From the NCBI GenBank assembly GCA_016630905.1, contig WBMQ01000005.1:1302001-1366000 (forward strand): a stretch of 64,000 nucleotides of DNA. The letters run 5' to 3'. Every line of letters starts with the position of its first letter. Within the stretch, counting starts at the first letter, position 1. The notes beneath the pieces are model-generated. The model saw only the letters and a program-made list of their open reading frames with translations. It was not told where the DNA came from and ran no database searches. Source of the stretch: Capillidium heterosporum (taxonomy: Eukaryota > Entomophthoromycota > Entomophthoromycetes > Entomophthorales > Capillidiaceae). A program made the position numbers and the translations under genes. Shown piece after piece: positions 33,874-44,813 of the stretch.

Positions 33874-34746
33874 CTTTATTAAGGTGTAAAATATGGATAA
33901 ATACAAAAAGGTGGAAGAGGTGGATGGAACTGTACAAAATAAACAAATAGGTACCTGGCATATCATCTAAACTGGTTGTCTAAAAATCTAAGCGTATCTA
34001 TATCCAACCGCTTCCTATACTGCAGGTTGTTATTCTGGATGACTTTGTCGAACACTTCCTCAGTCGCTAGCAAGATGCTTGGTGTAGTGGCGATCGAATT
34101 GACGTCGCTACTCACCAAGTTCAACGACAAGCTGTACTTGGGGTAGAACAGCTGGCTGTACAGCTTGGACCCAGTCCGAAACGACTTGTAGTATTGGTAC
34201 TTTTTAGCGGCTTCGACGATGCTGTCCATATCCCTGAACTTCAAGGGGACTTGGGTGTCAAAGTTGTTGCGGTGGTAGTGTACGAGGTGGAAGGTATGCC
34301 CGTCGGCAGATATGCCTGATATGCACTTCTTCAAAAGGTTCTTTTCACAGGCTATGCGGTGCTTTATCTTCTCGTGGGCCTCCTTGGTGAAAAGCATATG
34401 CTTGTTGTAGTTGGGCTTGCTGTGTTTTTGGGTTTCGATCTGGCTGTAGTGGAAAAACCCGTCGATGAATTTGGAGGGCGACCATACCCTACAGTCGCTC
34501 CACCTCAAAATACCAGTTTCGGTCTCGTCGTAGATGAGCAGTGTACCTTCTTCGATTGGAGTTACCGTACGTTGGTAGGTGCTGGGTCGGTTGGTCATCT
34601 GGCTGATCTCACCCCGCCTTGATGCTTCTATGAGTACAAAGGCGTCGAACACAGTGTTGATTGCTCCTTTGAATAATGTCATTGTATTAAAATTGTTAGT
34701 GTAGTAAAGAAAATGAATTGTGCTTCTTTCAGTTTAGTCTAGTTTG
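33874..34746 (-). repeat. right arm of 873-bp inverted repeat (WOPR palindrome)
   Basis: Reverse complement of 30145-31017. The two arms enclose a spacer of 2856 bp. Outside 34746 the flank is still alignable to the left flank over a short block containing ATGAAA and CCAAA, with transition differences only in that block. Confidence 0.95.
33963..34682 (-). CDS. WOPR-domain (Gti1/Pac2 family) transcription factor, right copy
   Basis: The same 239-residue intronless WOPR protein as at 30209-30928, with identical translation; domain evidence is given there. It points toward the spacer, so its 3' end faces the promoter side of the terpene-synthase-like gene. Beyond 64 bp upstream of the ATG its 5' flank differs from the left copy. 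If both copies are active they would double the dose of one regulator or place it under two control regions; if one is an assembly artefact, only one real locus exists. Confidence 0.9.
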   Translation of the reverse strand: MTLFKGAINTVFDAFVLIEASRRGEISQMTNRPSTYQRTVTPIEEGTLLIYDETETGILRWSDCRVWSPSKFIDGFFHYSQIETQKHSKPNYNKHMLFTKEAHEKIKHRIACEKNLLKKCISGISADGHTFHLVHYHRNNFDTQVPLKFRDMDSIVEAAKKYQYYKSFRTGSKLYSQLFYPKYSLSLNLVSSDVNSIATTPSILLATEEVFDKVIQNNNLQYRKRLDIDTLRFLDNQFR

Positions 34747-37209
34747 TGTCAAATTATATTTGGAGTTGGTTTCATCTATAAAAAGCTTTGATAACGTTTT
34801 AGTACGACTATATCTATCGTATTCTGACATAAGATCTTAGAATTAAATAGATAAACTCCGATCCTTGTTCAAAATAGCTATTCTAATAGCTAACTAGGGC
34901 TGTTAAGCATTTTAGTGCTGCTTTAAATTACAGCTTATTTTGTGTATCAGTTAGGAGGGAGTTTTCTTCGAAAGATCGGTATAGATTTGAAGGTTACTTT
35001 TAGCTTTGCCATTTGAAAAGGTGGGGTTGCTAAGCCGTAGGTAATCTTCAGCTAATTATAAGCCGCAAATATCTTAAATCTTAGGCGCTTATCCGAGTGA
35101 AGGAACAGAGCGATAACATGAGATTGCTGCAAAAAGACTGCATTTGAATTTCAAATCGGCCAGACTGGCTCTTACCTACTTTTAACGAGAACTTGATCTC
35201 ATAACAGGCTTCAAGTCAACTTTCAGGTTCACCTACACTGAAATGTATCTGGGAAGGCTTTCAATTCGAACTGTATTTTGCAACGAAATTGAAATAAATT
35301 TGTATAACTGCCTTATTCAGTAAAAATCTATTTGATTAGTTACAACTTGAGAATCCTGTAAAATTCAGATAAACTGCAAAAACTTTGCACTTAAACTTGG
35401 AAAAAATTTCGTCGTTTCTCAAAATTGAAAAATATGTAGATCTTCCTTGCAATAACTTTATATAGTTGTTGAACACTGCATCATAACCTATATGAAGTTA
35501 TTCCTAAAAGATTCAGTGGATTGAAATTAGAAAGCTCAAGTATAGGTAAGAAACAGCGAAATTTACATTAAAAGCGCTACTGCATATGCTAATGCCACTG
35601 CAAAACCAACAATCTAAAGCAACTGGTTAGTAGAAACATATATTAAACGCTGAGACTTTACGTCTTCAGCACGTTTGCGGTTATGCAAGAATTTTGCAAA
35701 AGTTTTCCAGCTCAAAACTATTCAAATCCCCAATGTCTCCTAGTTTCAACTGGTACGAGACAATTGAGCATTCGGCGGGAATTTCCGCCAAATAAACAAC
35801 AGTTGCCTGTCCCCACTTTAAGCTCTTAAACAACAATGTGCATTATTTGAATCGTTCTGTTTTTGAATGTCTAGGCTTCATATATTCAAAGGAATGCACA
35901 TGTTCCATTTTAGCTGTATAGTTAATCAATGAATATAGAAAATATGACAAGTAAATCCAAAGCTAAAAAATACCCTATTGAAATTGAAAGTTTGCAAAAA
36001 AAGGGTCTGTCTTCAATGAGTTAACGTAAAGTTGAATCGATACATCCCTATATGTTTATTAGAAAATGGTATCAAATTCAGATGTTAAATTGATCAAACT
36101 GCTCTTATATTTCAAATCTTTTTCTGGATACAGTACATCTCCAATCCAACCAACACTCTATATATATTCTTGAAAACTTGGGTGCTAAACTGTGCGAGAT
36201 TGATAAAGTCCAAATTTGAAATAGAGCTACTTCAATGATATTCAACTTTACATATAAATAACTTCTTATCCACGAGGGTAAAGTCCACTGATTTAATTAA
36301 CGACTGTTCTCAGTTTTAAGGAAAGAGAAGTGGAAATAAAAGCCAAAATATATACCATAAATTCGCTCAAGCTCCTTTGTATTTCTGCTAAGCTTATGGT
36401 TTTTAACTTTGTAAAAGGATTTAATGAGTAGTATTTGATATCGTCAAGTTGGTCATAAGGCTCGATATTCCTATTCCAGAGGTAAATATTTGTAGTAGAA
36501 ATAGTCGATTTCAAGTCAACATATCTTTGCATCAACAAAGCAGTCTAAAACTCGGTAAAAAACTCGAGGAATCTGATAGTATTCACAATTTTCGATTGAA
36601 AGTATGATACGATCATCTTAGGTTCTCATCCAGGCTTAGGAAATCGGAGTAAAGAAAAGTGATTTTTATCATCACTTCAATATTAGTAGGCCATCCAATT
36701 TTGTATAGAGATTCAAGCCTAAAGCCTAAATTGAAGGTTGAAGCCAACGGCATCTATTCATATATACTGGTGATTGAGAGAGATGGGAAATGGAGAAGAA
36801 GTTGATGTTTGGCTGATTTTATTTATCTAGTTCAATATAGAGAAAAATTAATGAGAGGAGATATGTAAAGTACGTATAGCACCGTGAATGAAGTTGATTA
36901 TATATACAGTATCCTATAGGACGATTAATACGTCAAATCTATACCTTCATACTAGCCATCCTACCTACATCTGAGAATTGCAATAGGATGAGGAATCTAA
37001 AATGGATGTTAACTTATTCTATATTTCATTAATTGATAGGATATCTACTTTCTTGTACTTTGTTATAACTACTACTTGTTATCTTTGTCTCACTATATCC
37101 TTTATCGTAGCTATACTAAATTCTCTTTGTTATGGTTGAGGCTTATTTCAAAATTTGCAAGTATATCACTAAATCAAAACGGCTAGCTTTTTTCAATAGA
37201 ATCTAAAAA
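34747..37209. other. intergenic, possible LRR relic
   Basis: Mostly AT-rich and gene-free. On the minus strand 36293-36538 an 81-codon frame reads NPFTKLKTISLAEIQRSLSE preceded by TNIYLWNRNIEPYDQL, which loosely resembles the end of the F-box/LRR proteins in this window; I treat it as a possible relic only. Confidence 0.3.
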
Positions 37210-37223
37210 TTATGACGTCATAA
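37210..37223. promoter_or_regulatory. CRE/ATF palindrome upstream of NNF1
   Basis: TTATGACGTCATAA is a perfect 14-bp palindrome holding the full CRE core TGACGTCA, the binding site of Atf1/CREB-type bZIP factors. It lies 61 bp before the NNF1 start codon. Function is inferred from motif and position. Confidence 0.6.
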
Positions 37224-37283
37224 TAAACTGTTGAAAAAGTAAAAGTTGCAAGCTTTATATTTGAATAGGTTTCTTTCAAGAGT

Positions 37284-38500
37284 ATGGATACAACAACAAA
37301 GAATAGCTCTAAAGCGACACAAAATGATTTAGTAGAGAAAAGCTCGATGGAAAATGGTAGCAAGGAAAAAAAGAATACCGAAAAAGCGGAAGATGAAGAA
37401 TCGGAAGTTCAACTTGGCCCCAGGTCACAACGTCTAGTTGCCCTAATGGATAAAGCTTTGGAAGCTACCCTGAAAACTTTTAGGTGCCTTTTTAATGAGA
37501 GAATAAGGAATTTATTTTAATTTCTATTTTTATAAATTTAGATTACAAAAGATCAACACCACTTTTCCCACCATCTACCAACAAAACCCTAAAGTTTTAG
37601 AAGATAGCTATAATCGAGCTGCTGGAGTTTGGAGACGGAACGTCGAAGTAAATTTTGATAACTTAATAGAAGGTAATAAATTTCATTTTGATGTTCATTT
37701 AGGACCAATTTAAAACAATATTGGAAGATAAACAAGTTCTAGTCAAGTTGAATTTGTTGGATAAAACTATTGTTGAGCAGCTTAAAAGTCGAAACAAAAG
37801 TACTAATGTCGGGTCGAGGTAATACAATTCATAAATTTATTTGTTAATTGCTATTTTTGAATAGCGTTGGAGACTTGGTAGATGTTTCACCTGCTGCTAT
37901 ATTGCGAGCTCGAAAGTTCAAGCTATTGAACGAAAGGCTTCAAGAGTTACGCAATGCTAGAATAAGGGTATGCCACACCTTTTTAAGACCTATACTAATA
38001 TATTGGATTTTAAAATTTTAGATGGAAGAAGAGAACCAAGAACTAACCAACAACTTAACCAAAGTCAGTAATCAACTTCTACAAACGCTAGCTGAAGTTA
38101 ACACCATCAATAATAAAATCGCCGAGGTAAAGATTTACAGAAAATGAGCATCTTCATTTACTTTTTTGAACTTTAGGGTCTACCGACTCCCTACAAACTC
38201 AACTTTGAACAAGTTGCAAGTAGTATCAGCAAATGGAGGCAACTAGAAAACCCATGTAAAACATTTTTGGATGAAGGAGGCATGAAGTTTGAAATCGACC
38301 GTGTTCCTCCCATCCGACTCAATGATAACGATACTAAGATCAATACAAATGTTGTTAATCAAGCGACTGAAGTGAACAGTGAAGTTGCGAAAGAAGTTGA
38401 AAGTCCAACTGATGTTGAGAGGAAGATGGATAATGGTACAAGCAAAGAGAATGAGGAAGATGGGGAAAATTCTATGAGGAATAAGAAGCAAAAGGTGTAG
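37284..38500 (+). CDS. NNF1: kinetochore protein Nnf1/PMF1 (MIND/Mis12 complex), 6 exons
   Basis: Nnf1 pairs with Mis12 in the MIND complex that links centromeric chromatin (CENP-C) to the Ndc80 complex. Six exons join in phase: 37284-37483, 37542-37647, 37703-37818, 37865-37967, 38022-38126 and 38177-38500, giving 317 residues. After an acidic/Lys-rich N terminus comes RLVALMDKALEATLKTF, then FPTIYQQNPKVLED, then DQFKTILEDKQVLVKLNLLD followed by K-x2-R. This is the Nnf1 order of helix, FPT, EF-x-ILE and LN-x-LD. A coiled coil follows (LLNERLQELRNARIRMEEEN). The donor of intron 2 is placed at 37648 because the later GT would create a stop. The C-terminal extension, rich in Glu/Asp/Lys, is longer than in typical Nnf1 proteins of about 200 residues. 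Confidence 0.8.
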
Positions 38501-39369
38501 TCGATGGTGAAAAAGGTTTGGGTTCTTTATAATTAAAATGTGGTAGTAGATCGAATGAAAATATATTTGAGCTTTTAAAGTTTAATTAGCTGTTTAAGTT
38601 CTTTTATAACACTAATATTTTGACATTCTATTACAAATGTTTTCGTTGAATACGATGGAAGGTTGTAAATATATTTTAAAGTTTAAGGAACTGTTATATA
38701 GTAATTTGAAAATAAACCAACCGAATATGGAGCTGCTATTTAAGAACATGGTGCTTGGGTATGGCTATAGTGCAAAGCTAAACTACTACTTTTGAATATC
38801 CATCAAAGGTATGGACCTTACTTCCACCCTTCCTCTCAGCTCGATACTTTCAAAATAAAAAAGCCGTAATCGGATTCTATAGGTATGTAAAATAGTTATA
38901 AGAGTTTGCTTCAAAAGCATCCATTACTTTGGTGCACTTTCTGCTTATGTTGATCCCAGTATTTGTTTTGAATATAGTGTCAGTTTCTTATGTTCTGAAA
39001 GGTCAATTGGTCTCAACCAGATGTTATTGAGACAGGGCATCTACCTTTATAAATGAATAAAGTTTAGGTCTTAGCTGATATTAAAAGATTACGATGGGAA
39101 ATTAATTTTCCTATATTCAAACTGATAGATAAAAAGCTCCGATTGCTGAGTAGTACTTTTAACTGGCAGTGGTAAGCATAGTAAATTATAAAAAGTAAGC
39201 TAATACTGGTATTAAAACTATGATGTTTAGATCATATAGGCTTCACATGTACTCCACTTTGTATTGACTGGTCACTGCTTTAAGGCCAGTTCAATCTTCC
39301 AAGCTTCCTTTCACTCTACCTAACATATATAAAGAATATAATACTCAACTTTATAAAGCTACTTCTCAA
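38501..39369. other. intergenic, nothing recognised
   Basis: AT-rich spacer downstream of NNF1. No coding segment supported. Confidence 0.45.
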
Positions 39370-40290
39370 GATACTTGACAAAATAACTTTCAACTTGATA
39401 TACAGAGAGTTACTTAACTTTTCTCAATAGAATTTTTCGACGACTTACAGTACTGTACATCTTTCCAACAATTTTTTCTTTCAAGATTTAAGCTCCAATT
39501 TTCTCAGGCATAAAGGGAGACATGTAGCAAGGAAATTTATAAGGTACATCAAAGATACTACTTTCTGTAAGTTATCTGAAATATCCAACTTATCATCATA
39601 CTTTACAAAAACCTTAAATATACAAAAATACTATCTCAGGAACAAGCACCTTTTTTACACTATCTCTAAAGCTAACAAATTTAAAAAATCCTTATCCAAG
39701 CATTACTATCGATTCAAGTTCGAAATCTTAAACAACATAGCTTTATAGTAACCAACATTTCCTGCAACTGCTTCTATAAAGTTGATTTACAGACCATCCA
39801 GAGCAGCCTATCCAATCTAACCAGTTTTGACTTGTGCATGTCGTTCATCAATGCTTCTGAGATTACAATACCTATTTCCAATCATATCTGCAAACTCAAA
39901 ACTATACTATATACTATCACTACTGAGCCCACTACTTGAACTCTTCAGCTCCTCAAAGTTCTGACTCAATCTCTAATATTACAAAGCGTAGGCCATCTCC
40001 AAATTCTACCTCAGCCTTAGGTAAAGTTGACATAAGCTTCGAATCCTCTCCACCACCTTTTACCGAACCATCGAGCCTGAATATTTCGCCACTGTAGTAA
40101 ATATAGTGAACCTGGAAGTAAATCTTTGTGGGAAATGTATATCGGCAACCATTCAAATTATCTACTCCACTTTGATTAATTGTAAGAAATTGGGCTTACT
40201 CGGTATATACAAATTCAACAACTTCCATTATCTCCAAGTTTTCAGGATGCAAAGGCTAGATGGTTTGACTGTTGGCTTTTTCCAACTTTA
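39370..40290 (+). pseudogene. decayed F-box/LRR gene
   Basis: The plus strand reads LLLKILDKITFNLIYRELLN and, after a shift, NRIFRRLTVLYIFPTIFSFK, which matches the F-box of the intact gene at 57298 (NRYLRQLTLRYLFQDL). After many stops an LRR-type segment near 40050-40290 is open: LRILSTTFYRTIEPEYFA, VVNIVNLEVNLCGKCI and NCKKLGLLGIYKFNNFHYLQ. At least six stops and several frameshifts make it dead. It lies about 9.6 kb from the main F-box cluster. Confidence 0.65.
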
Positions 40291-41553
40291 GTATTCAGTT
40301 GACTAGGTATCATAGTTTGCATGTCGGTTGTCAGTGTCGAGGCAGCTTTGCAGGATTTCTCGGTTTGGCAAAAGAGTTGAGTTAGAAGACATATATTATT
40401 ATTGGTGCAATTCCAATGTGATATTGTATAATTTACTTCATATTTATATTTTTGTTTTTGTTATATTAACTCAAGCTAGTCTGCTATCAATATCGAAACA
40501 CGTTAAGTCTATATAGCCTTTGACCTGTCAATATATGCATTTTGAATAGGACAAAGCTGTGAAAGCTTGTGCTCTAGATACAATTATCATCCATCCACCA
40601 AAAATGTTACTATATAAGTATATTTAGCTAGTATAATTTTTTTCACTTTTATCTCTCATATATAGGCCAATCTTTATAAAGGAAAAGTACAATCAAACCA
40701 TATATGATTGATCAAGATGGTATTTTTTAAATTTAATTTATAACATATTAAATAAAGCAAATTTAACTCGTCTACTTTGACATTAATATACAATTAGTTA
40801 GAATACCCATCGTTACAATAGTTTTCCATGTCTATCCAAGTTCAGACACAAATATATTCAATTTGTGCTCCTCTATTACATTTGGCTTGAAAATACAGGA
40901 CTGCAATTAATACTATATCAAAAAGATTAAATAATTAGGTAGGGATAGTAGGTTATCGATAAAACATACACTTTGAATTGACAGCACATACTGTTTGAAT
41001 TCTTTTAGTTGGAGCGATGAGGTTACTTTAAATCAAATGGGTTTTATAATCAGTCGATTTGCATATGAATAAAAATTGAATACCATCGCATTGTAATGGA
41101 TCTAAAGGCTTTCGGAGGAAGTCTTGATACTTGTAGTATGGATGGTAGTTCAATTTTAATCGGAACAGACTCCAACTGGAGCATCAATCCATTTCACTTT
41201 CATACTCTATAGCTGAAGTAGATTGGGACTAGAGTTTTCGTATCCAAATGAGATATCCATTGCATCAAAACTACATATTACATATCTACAAACTAATAAA
41301 TCAAATAGGCTTGGATTTTTATTGCTGACTTACTTTAGTTAGGATTATAAAACAAAGTCTTCTAAATAGGAAGATACTATAAACACATAGATAAAAAATA
41401 AACATAAAAGCTAAAAAAATTTATTATAGGGAACAGCTATAGAGATCAATCGGGAAAGATATATATCCTATAATATAACTAGCTGTCCTCAAAAAGGCTA
41501 TAGAATATAGGTTAGAAATAGCGTGGAAGACACGGTAATAAATAGGGGGTAAG
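40291..41553. other. intergenic, nothing recognised
   Basis: AT-rich. Small open frames here lack any support. Confidence 0.45.
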
Positions 41554-42161
41554 TTAACGGCTGTTGTAAGCTGGAGGTGACAGGTTGGAGGTGTTGTAGT
41601 CGGGAGGTGGAAGCACGTAGGAAACATTCTCCATGTTCAAGCTATTATCAGTGTATCGAACTACGTCCTCCCTGTTCAGTATCATATACTGTTCGGTACT
41701 AGCGGTAGTCTTCATGTAATGTACCAAGTACTAAAAACATTATGTCAGCAAATATACTTTCACCAAAAATTTACCATAAGCTGACCCAAGATTAATATCA
41801 ACAGCATAAAGTAGAAACTAAAGTAAAATATTGGAAATCCCGAATTTAACCTAGCTAGTAATACGGTTATACCTATTACCAAAGCAAATATGGAAAATAG
41901 TATCAAAAGTCGGTAAAGGAAAGTGCGTTTTATGGCACTTCGTAACTCCAACTGCTCTTTGATAGTACCGTGCATCATAACTTGATAAACTGTCTTGCGA
42001 AGTTTGGTACTGAAGGTGTAATGTTTGCGTAAGACGATAGGACTGTCCCCCATGTTTGTAGTGGGTTCGATATCAGCACTACGGAACCCTTCTACTATAG
42101 TTGGTAACTGGGTCGGTCGTAAGGCTGGTAAGTTAATACTGCCGAATGGGATGCTGGACAT
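41554..42161 (-). CDS. two-TM membrane protein with two PPxY motifs
   Basis: Two exons, 42161-41775 and 41730-41554, join in phase at a GTAAAT...TTTTAG intron to give 187 residues. The ATG at 42161 (MSSIPFGSINLPALRP) is used because the longer frame starts only at TTG. Two hydrophobic segments follow a basic stretch: about residues 85-107 (RLLILFSIFALVIGITVLLA) and 112-132. The tail ends PPPDYNTSNLSPPAYNSR with two PPxY motifs (171-174 and 181-184). PPxY motifs bind WW domains of Nedd4/Rsp5 ubiquitin ligases. Small membrane proteins with such tails act as Rsp5 adaptors for sorting of membrane cargo; that role here is inference. No family recognised from the rest of the sequence. Confidence 0.75.
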
Positions 42162-44427
42162 CGTTTTATGTAATAAAAATTTGGTGGTCAAGTTGTTAAA
42201 ATAGAGGTATATCTGTGCTAGTTTGGTTCTTCTAAGTTGTCATTACTGGTACAAAAGCCTACCAATGATAGCTGGTCTTGGGACCAAAACTCTAATCCAA
42301 TTAGTTTATTAGTAGTAGTACTGTCCATACCCATTTTACATAATAGAAGCTTATGAAATAGTGCAAGTTAGTATTTATTAATTCCAAACAGATGGATACA
42401 AACCTGAGTTATCCAAGACTGTTTTAGTATTTGAGCGGGAACGATTGGCCAGGATTACCTCTCTAGAACCAGCCAAGCACTTGACCTCAATATGAATACT
42501 AAAAGTAGTAGTATAGGGCATGGCTTTAGTTTGAAACCCGATGCTTTGCTGCAGCCACTATGCTTTATTTTGGCTTTTACTTGACTTGAACTAACTTGTG
42601 AATGGAGAGTTCTATAATACCAACTCTATAGTAAGCTTATATATTTAGATTGTTCTATCTTTATATAGGTTTGGCAAACATAGTTAATTTGAAGCTCGAT
42701 GTGGAAAAGTAACTATTGAAAAGAAATCGACTTTACCTGCAATGTATATTTAGCTTATACATCCTCCCTGGAGAGGTTATTCGATGACAGGGTAATGTTA
42801 CTTTTAAGTTTGCCATTTCAGCTTAACTAGTAGAGAAATTTAAAGTTTTATTTTCAACTCTGAGGTGACTTTGCTTCTATATTTAGATACTGTTCAATAC
42901 AATTAGCTATGGTTCAACGTCTAAGTTTATATGAGCGTTCTTGGCCTCCAAATGCAAGTAAGACTTTTACAATATACTCAGGCTATTTGTTTTTGAAAAA
43001 GTGATGATTGATTTTTCTTTTAAAATAAATTTTGTCTTCATAAATGTATATTGTTGTATGGTTCATTTTTATACAAATGATCAACATATTCATCCAACTT
43101 ACAGAAGCACCTTTTCAGGTCGACTAATTTAATAGTTTAATCTAGATGAACCGTACTAAAACTCATCTATCTAGAACTCTATGAAACTAGTACAACAAGA
43201 CAATCCTCTGAGTTATTATCATATTTAACTTTGTCAGCTATATAACTAAGGGAGGGTGACAACTAACAAATTTATCGTTTTATTTATTCTATTGGATCAT
43301 AAAAGTAAAACAGCTTCATTAATGAATGGTACAAAAAGACTTACCTAATACTCTTAGCGAGAGCTTAATTTCCAATATATTTGTATACGGGGGTATCAAT
43401 TCGATTGATAAGAATGCCTGCTTATTCCAAAATTGCTATAACCGTTACAAGTCGGAGAGAAAATAAGGTAAAACGGACTTCATGAATATATTTTTATATT
43501 TTCCATATACCTTTATACTTTGATAAAAACATATACTTGTAATTTTAAAGCTTGAACTAAATTGTGTCAATGGCTAATGCAATGCTTCATCTCATTCTAT
43601 CTATCTTCATTTATATATAGCTTTACGGTTGTATTTTTTGAAATATACAATCCTGATAAAATGTTTTAGTAAATAATTTAAAATTTATTTCCAAGTTACA
43701 AGACATCCTTCAAGTTAAGCTACTTTAGCTTTGATTCCAACATCGTATTACTGCTAGCTTATCCAACCTTACATTTAATGATTTTTAATGGAAGGTATAT
43801 GGTCATTTAAATCAACCAATGTCACTTGAAGTAAAAGTATGTAAAATTGAAAATCTTTTTAGCCTATAATAGACTATTAGAGTATGATTTAGTAGTATTA
43901 AATTCAAATGAAAATTAGCATGGTTCTTTTGTATGTTAAAGACTAATTTGCAACTTGTGTATAAAAGATTTCATCAACATTTGGCTTTACATAATTATGC
44001 ACTGCCTACCTAATATATATTTTATCTTCATATTAAAAGAATTAACCATTTTATTCGATAAGTCTAGCAAAAGGGAAGGGTAGTATATCATAAAGGAATA
44101 TTAATAGCGTATCTTTATCCAATCGAAAATCATATCAAGGACCACCTACTAGCTCAGGTAAATAGAAATCTCAAAATCTTTAAAGATGTAACCTGCATTT
44201 AAACTTCATAGCCGAAAAACTTGTATAATTACCTACTTCAACTACATATCTCCAAATAAAAATGCCTTGACAAACAAACGCTCTATTTCGTCAGAGGTTT
44301 TAGTTAAGCTGACCTATCCAGCCATTATACCTGTTTAGGCTTACTTTACCCCTCTATACTAAAAGCTTATAATCTGGTTGAGTAAAGTAATACCGAACCG
44401 AAGTGTCATAGATGGAACTATTTTCCG
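42162..44427. other. intergenic with possible gene fragment
   Basis: On the minus strand 42521-42404 encodes MPYTTTFSIHIEVKCLAGSR and 20 more residues up to a GTTTGT donor with a TACTAAC branch-point-like site downstream. A second coding-like piece (about 42330-42230, LIGLEFWSQDQLSLVGFCTS) is out of phase with it. This may be a broken or mis-joined two-exon gene. The remainder, 42600-44427, is AT-rich without genes. Confidence 0.3.
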
Positions 44428-44790
44428 CTAAATGTTAGAAATTTCATTAGGGAAAACGAAGACCGTAATGGTGTCGGTTTCATAAAAATTTGAACTCATA
44501 TCATTGGTTATATTCTCATAAACCCAAACCAAAGTTATCGATCGGGGAACTAGTAGCTGAAAATTGAACAGCCCAAAAACTCTTTGGTTCGATACTTTGG
44601 TTAAAGACAAGGGTTCCTTCTCAGCTTCAAAGTCCACTACACCTGTTCTATATAAAATTAGGGGAGGCCTAACATTCGTATACTGGTAATTAATTTGATT
44701 ATATACATTGATCAATACTTACCCTACTCCCTTAGCTTCCAATACACTACGTCTTTTGAAAATTACTCTTATACCCTAGTTTAGATTACT
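44428..44790 (-). CDS. partial hypothetical protein (3' exons)
   Basis: Exon 44647-44428 joins in phase across a GTAAGT...TATAG intron to a short upstream exon ending at 44723. The joined frame gives SVLEAKGVG-TGVVDFEAEK and then RVFGLFNFQLLVPRSITLVW to the stop, about 90 residues in all. No start codon is visible in the upstream piece before the divergent acyltransferase gene, so the 5' end is missing or wrong. It does not resemble a family I know and could be a relic. Confidence 0.3.
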
Positions 44791-44813
44791 AATAGTTTTC
44801 AAAAATAGAGGAC

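Noticed and set aside
37673-37702. Alternative 30-nt intron in NNF1 with donor at 37673
   Set aside because: Joining there puts a stop immediately into exon 3; the donor at 37648 keeps phase and restores the Nnf1 motif order.
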